64,000 nucleotides of DNA from Chrysemys picta bellii. Taxonomy: Eukaryota; Chordata; Testudines; Emydidae. Each line of letters starts with the position of its first letter. Within the stretch, counting starts at the first letter, position 1. Made by a program: the position numbers and the translations under genes. Under the pieces are notes generated by a model that worked only from the letters and a program-made list of their open reading frames with translations, did no database searches and was not told where the DNA came from. Shown here piece by piece: positions 53,714 through 64,000 of this stretch. The stretch spans positions 19,768,572 through 19,832,571 of the forward strand of contig NC_088800.1 in NCBI RefSeq assembly GCF_011386835.1, given 5' to 3'.

Positions 53714-55117
53714 GTACTTTCTTCTTTGCTCTATGTCACGTTAAATAATTTAGGATGGGATTTCCAAAGGTTTCTATGGGAGTGAAGTGCTACTTCCAGT
53801 GGGAACTGGGTAGCTAACTTTCAGGTCCTTTCCAAAATCACATCCTTTTACAACAGAGTTATTTTGACAAGTTTGGTGGGATTAGGTGGCCAAAAGATTA
53901 TATTAGATTGTTATTGGTGACAGCTTTCAACGAATCCTCTCCTGTAAATTTCCAGAGGGAGAACGAGTGCTTGTTTACACTCCCTCAGATGTAGCAAGGA
54001 CTAAAGGAGGACAAATAGGGGTCATAGAAAATGTGGTAAGAGCTCCTGTAGACTATATCTGGACCCATTATTTTCTTAGTTCCAATATGGCAATGAAAAG
54101 CTACTCCAGAGTGAAGTGCGAGGATTATGGCCATAAAAATGAATCAAATTGCTCAGTAATTTAACACTTGTGAAAAATAAACAAACCATTTCGTGGTGCA
54201 TGGCATACTAAAGACACACAAGATATACATGTAAAAATATGAGTTTGAATAACAGTGTTGATGTGGTACAATTCAAGTCCAAAAAGGTTCATCTGCAGTA
54301 GTAGCATGACCAGTAACTATTGAAATAATGACTTAAAGACCAAATGCTGGGGGTCCTGTTCAGTCCAAAATAGTTTTCAAGGATAAATAGTCAGTGAGGC
54401 TTCTTATTCCAGACAAGTATTTGGTCCCCATTAGCAGTGGCAGAGTGATCCTACTACATGGGAAGCTGCTCTGTTGCTGTCTCCCACATCCCATTTCATA
54501 TAATGATAGGAATGATGTCAAGGGAATCACTGAGTATGAAAAATCCTGATTTGGCTGTTTGGGGAAGCAGTCTGATGGCAGGATCTCTCTTAGCTGACAT
54601 TTACGGCCAAACATGCTTCCTTGGCTCACAGCTGAAATGGGAAACTGTGTTGCCAGCCAGGGAGCTGAAGAGGCTTCAGGATGACCCTGGCTGGGTAAAA
54701 CCAGGGACTGGTGCATGTGAACTGCTCTCCCAGAAAACTGATAATTGAGAGGAACCCCCATCCTCAAAGACTGTTGACCGGGCAGACCCCTCAATGACAG
54801 AGACAGGATAGCCAATAGGGCTGGAGGGTTGCCCAAAGGCTGTACACTCATATGTGGAAAAAGACCCGCTCCTGGGAGCTGAGAGTTGAATAAGAGCTGC
54901 TGGGAAGTAGGGAGCTCCAAACAACTGATCCTCTGCCTTGTGTCTCCAATGGGCCAAACTTTCCTTTAGATAAATTGATCCACTGTGGAACCAGCATCTT
55001 TGGGCTTCTGATTCTGTACCTGCGCTGATAGCTTCTTTGGGGTTCCTGTACTTTAACATTAAAAATGTTTATATCATAAAATGACTGAATTGTTAACACC
55101 TTAGTGTTTGATTCCAG
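53714..55117 (+). other. NNT: Intron after exon 15 (1.4 kb)
   Basis: Long antisense frames at 54360-55186 show no recognisable domain and are treated as chance. No repeat family was assigned. Acceptor TTTGATTCCAG. Confidence 0.7.
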
Positions 55118-55278
55118 GTTTATTGAACTCAGCGCCGCTCCTTCTACCTGGTCGCCATTACTTGAATGGCGGGTTGCTGGCAGCATCAGTGGGTGGTATG
55201 GGGCTGTTTATGCTGGACCCAAGCTACACTACCGGCATGGCCTGTCTTCTTGGTGTTTCAGGACTTTCCTCAATCATG
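55118..55278 (+). CDS. NNT: NNT exon 16: dII (residues 761-814)
   Basis: [20 protein letters not shown] and [20 protein letters not shown] make a loop and helix pair; SGLSSIM ends it. The PLLLPGRH loop is conserved across the family. Phase 1 start; donor ATG|GTAAGC in phase 0. Confidence 0.96.
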
Positions 55279-57054
<1,776 letters not shown>

Positions 57055-57214
57055 GCCATGAATAGGTCTTTGCCAAATGTGATTTTGGGTGGATTTGGTA
57101 CATCTTCTACGGGTGGAGGGAAACCTATGGAAATTGTTGGAACACATACCGAAGTCGGAATTGACCAAGCCATTGAAATGATAAAGGAAGCGAACTCTGT
57201 CATCATTACCCCTG
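57055..57214 (+). CDS. NNT: NNT exon 18: hinge and start of dIII (residues 875-928)
   Basis: [20 protein letters not shown] leaves the membrane and enters d[22 protein letters not shown] is the first helix and strand of the NADP(H) domain in the matrix. Phase 0 start; donor CCTG|GTAAGA in phase 1. Confidence 0.96.
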
Positions 57215-57614
57215 GTAAGAGTTCAGATATTTTTGTATGCTTATTCAGTAATGCGCTTGTCAGGATAACTCAGTTATTGCACAACATTCTGCTTAGTTAG
57301 TTAAAGGAATGAGCAGAAATTATGACTGATAAAACATCTATGAAAGAATAAGGGACTCTAGCTAGGAAAGTTAAAGATTCTTGTGGGGATTTAAAAATTG
57401 ATATTCTATGCATGGAAAAAGCTTGCTAAACTGGGGGAAAGAAACAAGAAGATAGTGTAATCTACATCTCATTGGTATTAAAAAGCCTAAGCTGATTTGT
57501 TAAAAAACACCAAATACATTACAGGGCCATTTAGGAAAAAAGATCCATCTCGTCCTCAGGTCTGCATGGACAGAGGTCTGATTTCACCAGTTTTACACCA
57601 TTTCATGACACTGA

Positions 57615-57765
57615 ATTCTCATAGACTCATAGACTTTAAGGTCAGAAGAGACCATCATGATTATCGAGTCTGACCTCCTGCACATTGCAGGACACAGAAT
57701 CTCACCCACCCATCCCTGAATTCAGTGGATTTACTTCTGATTTACCCTATTGGAAGTGATCAGAA
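57615..57765 (-). mobile_element. CR1 3' terminus, antisense
   Basis: TCATAGACTCATAGACTTTAAGGTCAGAAG...CTGACCTCCTGCACATTGCAGGACACAGAATCTCACCCACC is the reverse complement of a CR1 3' UTR; only the terminal part remains. Confidence 0.82.
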
Positions 57766-57835
57766 TCAGACCAACCAGTGATGGTTAGACCCTCATGAAT
57801 GAATGCCTCACTTTACAGAATAGTAGCTCCTATGG

Positions 57836-58713
57836 CAGGAGCAGATTTACCATGAAACAAACCATGTGGTGGCACGGGGCCCCCAACAACATGGGGGGCA
57901 CCCAAAACGCAGGACAAATATCTGACAACCTGCCCCCGAGTCCCGACCAGCAGCGCAGCAGGGCTCAGGCAAGCAGGATGCCTGAATTCCATGGCCGGTG
58001 GCCCCACGTAGCTCCCGGAAGCAACTGGCTGCTGGCACGTCTCTGCACACCCCTGATGGGGCGGGAGGCAGCTCCGCGTGCTGCCCCCACCCCGGGCAGC
58101 ACACAGAAACCCGCTGCCCCTCTCTCCCCAAGGGGTGTGCAGAGATGTGCCAGCAGCAGGGTTAAGGCAGCTCCCTGCCCACTCTGCCTCCCTCCCTCCG
58201 CGCCGCTTTGTTCCTGGAAACGGCCAGCATGTCCCTGCAGCCCCTGAGGGGTTAGGGGGTGTCTCCATGTGCTGTCCCCACCCCGAGTGCTGACTCCACA
58301 GCTCCCATTGGCCGGGAACCCCCCGCTTAGGAGCGGCTGCCGGAGGGGTGTGTGTGTGCCCATCGCTTTGGGAACCGTGCTGCCCGAGGTAAACGCCGCC
58401 CCGCTGCCCCCTTCTGCCCTCCAACCCCCTACCCCAGCCTAGAGCCTGCACCCTGCACCCTAACTTTCTCCCAGAGCCCACCCCCCACACCTCCTCCTGC
58501 ACCCCAATTCCCTGCCCCAATCAAGGTACCTCACTTTATTTTCATTTACTTTCCATTACTTATAATATAGGAGGAAGATGAAGAAAAAAAGAATGAAATA
58601 CGGGGGGTGGGGGGAAAATAAGAGAGAATGTTCTTTTTCTTGGCTGTGTCCTGAGGGGGGGGGGCAAAAATGAAGCTGTGCCAAGGGCCCCATTAACTCT
58701 AAATCTGCCACTG
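57836..58713. mobile_element. GC-rich hAT-type element with exact duplication TCCTATGG
   Basis: The ends CAGGAGCAGATTTA and (inverted) CAGTGGCAGATTTA match with two differences; tcctatgg is exactly repeated at 57828-57835 and 58714-58721. The 878-bp body is GC-rich and gives overlapping open frames on both strands that match no protein I know. A C-rich part near 58380-58530 resembles that in 20033-20530. Confidence 0.9.
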
Positions 58714-60417
58714 TCCTATGGGCTCTGAAGAGAGTCCTGTCTGTCCTCAATGAAAAAATAGTGACATGGCAGAATGCCTCAAAGGTCGAGAAAACTGGGG
58801 ATACAAACCCTGAGTGTAAAAGCAGACTTGTCCTGAGTTGGACTTTGCACTCTCTGGATGGTGCTATTATTATGGCACCAATATTGTGGGATTTTCAGTT
58901 ACTTCAAAGATTTTACTTTTCCCCAAATACTTATAAAAGAAAAGTAATTTCTAGCTACTAAATTCCTTAAAATTAATAAGCCAATTCCTGCAGACTTTAC
59001 TCAGGGTAATCTCCCATTGAATTCATTATGTGGCCAGATGTTAATTCATTTCAAATTTTCCACAACAACAACCACCAACCAAAAAAACCCAAAAAACCAG
59101 TTGTACAAAGTTTTAGGCAATTTTTAACTCTGCCAGTGTAACGATGTGTGGCAAACATGTCTTGAGATCAGGACGCATTCTTCACTCATCTCCTAGCTGC
59201 AGGACATCCTGTCCTGTGGATTTAAATATGCCATATCAAATTCTTCTTTCATTGCAGTAAACTACAAAAAGTTAGTGTGTTTTATGAATGTGTATTAACA
59301 ACATAAGGCCTTGGTCCCAAATATGTAGGGGAAAAAATCCTTAACTAAAATGGCTATTGTGTGTCGGATTGCCTGCAGGGATTGAATGTTTGTTAGCGCG
59401 CCAACCCTTTACTTGGCAGCTCATCTGGAATCTGAGTTTGGGTGTTGGGCTCAGTCCCTCGCTCTCTGGGTTGCAGAGGTTAGAAATGTTGCACACACCT
59501 AGCATTGCACTCAAGCAAACCCCTACAACTGACCCAGGAGTACAGTTGGCTGGCTCTAGATGCAGCTGCAAGCAGCCCTTCTTAGCCAGATGGATGGTTC
59601 ATCCTGACGAGGGGCCTCTGTAATGAGAAGGGATAAAGTGGGGAGAAGGAAGGAGACTGCCTGAGTGTCCCCCATCCAAATATGTTGTTTTTAAGAAAAA
59701 AAATATTATTCAAAGAATAACAGTAAAGGCCATTGTTTATTTTTGCAGCAACATTTGAAAATTAGGCCCTTAATGCTCATAGCCCTAAATATTTGTTGTT
59801 GGTCAAGATGTTTATATTCTCCTCCCCAGGAGCTTAAAGAAATTTGTCTTATGGGATTTGGAGACTTTATTTGGAACACGAGTATGAATTCTGATTAGAA
59901 CAGTGTGCAGTATTAAATAAGGATCTCTTGGTTCTTTCTAATCAGAGTCTGGGATGTGGGTGATTTAAATAAAATGTCCCTCAGTTGTCTGCTTTGGATT
60001 TAATGCTGCATAAGCTATATGATGACAATGGTAAGTTTTTCTAATGATTCATACAGTGTGTGCATCGAGAAGATCATTACAGCTGTGGCCGATACCCCTG
60101 GGAGGCAGTGGATCAGGTCCTGGGCTTTGTCTGACCTGACCAGAAGTTGGGGAAGTAAGGCTTTAAGCCACCTCTTGGCCCTCCCAATTTCTTCCTGAGG
60201 CCACCAGCAGTTGGACAACAGCTCCCATGGGCTATTCTGACAGCTGGGAATCAACTGGTTTCCACAGCACCCTGTCTATGCCTTTTATCTACTTTTGTCC
60301 TGGCCACATTTGCTACACATGGGAATCCTACACTGGCCTTATCTCTGGTTTACTGCTGCTTTGCACCAGTAGACAAGAGCAATTGAAAATTTGGGACAAG
60401 GCGTTTAGTGCTTAGAG

Positions 60418-60750
60418 CAGTGTTTCCCAAACTTAGGACACTGCTTGTTTAGGGAAAGCCCCTGGCGGGCTGAGCCAGTTTGTTTACTTGCCGTGTCCAC
60501 AGGTTTGGCCGATCGCGGCTCCCACTGGCCATGGTTCGCTGCTGCAGGCCAATGGGAGCTGCTGGAAGCAGCGGCCAGTACGTCCCTCAGCCCATGCCGC
60601 TTCCAGCAGCTCTCATTGGCCTGCAGCAGTGAACCGCGGCCAGTGGGAGCTGCGATCGGCCGAACCTGCAGATGTGGCAGGTAAACAAACCAGCTCAGCC
60701 CACCAGGGACTTTCCCTACACAAGCAGTGTCCCAAGTTTGGGAAACACTG
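60418..60750. mobile_element. Fully palindromic hAT MITE with exact duplication GCTTAGAG
   Basis: The 333-bp element begins CAGTGTTTCCCAAACTTAGGAC and ends with its near-complement. Pairing continues almost to the centre: GGCTCCCACTGGCC with GGCCAGTGGGAGC, and GCTGCTGGAAGC with GCTTCCAGCAGC. The spacer is about 30 nt. gcttagag is repeated at 60410-60417 and 60751-60758. Non-coding. Confidence 0.93.
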
Positions 60751-60796
60751 GCTTAGAGAAAGGACTGGAATCAGGAGATCTCAGTTCAGTTCCTGT

Positions 60797-60944
60797 TAGG
60801 ATGACCAGACAGCAAGTGTGAAAAATTGGGACAGGAGGTGTATGTGTGTGTGGGGGGGGGGGGGGGGAGGGGTAATAGGAGCCATAAGAAAAAGACCCCA
60901 AAATCAGGACTGTCCCTATAAAATCGGGACATCTGGTCTCCCTA
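60797..60944. mobile_element. MITE with TAGGATGACCAGA / TCTGGTCTCCCTA ends
   Basis: Inverted ends of about 13 bp and flanks gttcctgt (60789-60796) and gttccttt (60945-60952), 7 of 8 identical. It contains a G-run of about 16 (60852-60867). A small hAT-like MITE. Confidence 0.82.
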
Positions 60945-61587
60945 GTTCCTTTCTCTGCTGCTCAGTTGCTGTGTGATCCTGAGCCAGAAAGTTAACTTTT
61001 CTGTGATTTAATCTCTCCATGTGCAAAAGTGGGGCTGATGGATCCCTACCTCCCAGAGAGTATTAGTAGGCTAAATGTGTGGTTCAATCTGGACAGTGAT
61101 TTTGTAAAATTGGCAGTAGAGGTCTCATACATATTGTTTCTCAGGCTCCATATCAAAAATGCTCAGTTTACAAGCTAGAAAATAGTTTTTGCCTGAATGG
61201 CAATCCTGCAAACTCAGCTTGGAAAACCAAAAAGCCGTCTTTCCCACACATCCCCACCAGTAATATGTAAACAGAATATGGTGGTTGTAGAGTGAGTTAG
61301 CTGTAGCCAGGACTCTTCGTTTTTCAATGTAATTTACAATGAAACCTGCATTAAGTGCTACCATTGAATTAAACGACCATATTAAAGTATCCCTTTGCAG
61401 TTCAGTTTGACCTTTAACTCTGTCATCTTCACCAGGCAAATTAGTTTTGTTGGCACCGTGTGCGGTAACTGTGGTTTCTAATATTCATTAATGCAGAAGA
61501 CATGCTGGTTAATTGAGCCCTTTATGGTGCTTTTTGAGGGATGCTAAGCTTCCTTTGTAAAACACTGACATGTTTTTCATGGTTTAG

Positions 61588-61669
61588 GTTGGGGTCTTTG
61601 TGCAGCCAAGGCCCAGTATCCCATTGCTGACATGGTGAAAATGCTTAATGAACAAGGAAAGAAAGTCAG
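61588..61669 (+). CDS. NNT: NNT exon 19: dIII NADP(H) fingerprint (residues 928-955)
   Basis: With exon 18 it reads [20 protein letters not shown], the GxGxxA-type dinucleotide fingerprint of dIII. The residue after the first Gly is Trp (TGG at 61590-61592), where human, as I recall it, and E. coli PntB (Tyr315) have Tyr. The splice junction leaves no alternative reading. Donor GTCAG|GTAAGT, phase 2. Confidence 0.95.
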
Positions 61670-63742
<2,073 letters not shown>

Positions 63743-64000
63743 CAGGGGCGGCTCCAGGCACCAGCACACCAAGCGCGTGCCTGGGGTGGCAAGCCGCGGG
63801 GGGCGGCCTGCCGGTCGCTGTGAGGGCGGCAGTCAGGTTGCCTTCGGCGGCATGCTTGCGGGAGGTCCGCTGGTCCCACGGTTTCGGCAGCAATTCGGTG
63901 GCGGGTATGCTGAAGGCGCGGGACCGGTGGACCTCCCGCAGGCGCGCCGCCGAAGGCTGCCTCACTGCCGTGCTTGGGGTGGCAAAGTACATAGAGCACC
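63743..64000. mobile_element. hAT MITE truncated by the window end
   Basis: CAGGGGCGGCTCCAGGCACCAGCACACCAAGC matches the head of the element at 32746. The body has inverted GC-rich segments (GCGGGAGGTCCGC/CCGGTGGACCTCCCGC). The right TIR lies outside the window, so the target duplication cannot be checked. Confidence 0.82.

Larger units (their letters stand above)
57215..61587 (+). other. NNT: Intron after exon 18 (4.4 kb)
   Basis: Contains a CR1 end (57615-57765), a GC-rich hAT element (57836-58713), a large palindromic hAT MITE (60418-60750) and a TAGGATGACCAGA MITE (60797-60944). 58722-60409 and 60953-61587 hold nothing I can name. Acceptor TTCATGGTTTAG. Confidence 0.75.

Noticed and set aside
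54360..55186. Antisense frames of 112-186 codons near exon 16
   Set aside because: No recognisable domain, no splice context, and overlapping frames on the same strand contradict each other.
57795..58570. Overlapping open frames of 130-235 codons on both strands
   Set aside because: Wholly within the GC-rich hAT element with exact target duplications; translation is Gly/Pro/Ser-rich filler.

Overview
This is a vertebrate nuclear genomic window carrying most of one protein-coding gene on the plus strand: nicotinamide nucleotide transhydrogenase (NNT), the proton-pumping NAD(P) transhydrogenase of the mitochondrial inner membrane. Nineteen coding exons were assembled by hand from translated homology and splice sites. 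They begin at an ATG at 371 and run to 62999 in one continuous frame, covering about 994 codons of a protein that is about 1,086 residues in human. About 90 C-terminal residues, including the GANDTVN loop of the NADP(H) domain, lie beyond the right edge. The upstream non-coding exon and promoter lie beyond the left edge. No other host gene was found; the remaining open reading frames come from transposons or low-complexity DNA.

The organism is most likely a turtle, or otherwise another non-avian archosauromorph such as a crocodilian. The coding sequence is clearly tetrapod. The introns are full of CR1 LINEs, including one ending in ATGTTCTT repeats, hAT-type MITEs, a mariner MITE, palindromic elements containing AAGCTTTCGTGGG, MIR-like SINEs and an L1/Tx1-like LINE. 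I associate this mixture with chelonian genomes. The assignment is recognition from memory, not a database search.

Layout. 1-509: first coding exon (mitochondrial presequence). 510-23324: a 22.8 kb intron with a hAT MITE, a CR1 inside a CR1, a DIRS-like inverted-repeat element that itself received a GC-rich hAT insertion, a decayed L1/Tx1-like LINE interrupted by a mariner MITE, a GC-rich repeat and a near-perfect 78-bp-arm hairpin. 23325-35035: exons 3-8, the NAD(H)-binding domain dI, with a non-canonical GC-AG intron, a solo LTR and a hAT-in-hAT nest in the introns. 38124-39825: exons 9-10, the end of dI and the linker. 41641-56079: exons 11-17, the membrane domain dII. 57055-62999: exons 18-20, the NADP(H)-binding domain dIII. 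63743 to the end: another hAT MITE.

The most useful observations are these: the GC-AG intron; two coding departures from the remembered consensus (Tyr to Trp in the dIII GYG fingerprint, and RAAALEQ to RLPALEQ across a splice junction); exact target-site duplications that divide the hAT elements into a class with nnnTAnnn sites and a class without; a DIRS-like element whose two arms provide an internal empty-site control; and many intronic palindromes. I found no evidence for a wholly new enzymatic or defence system.
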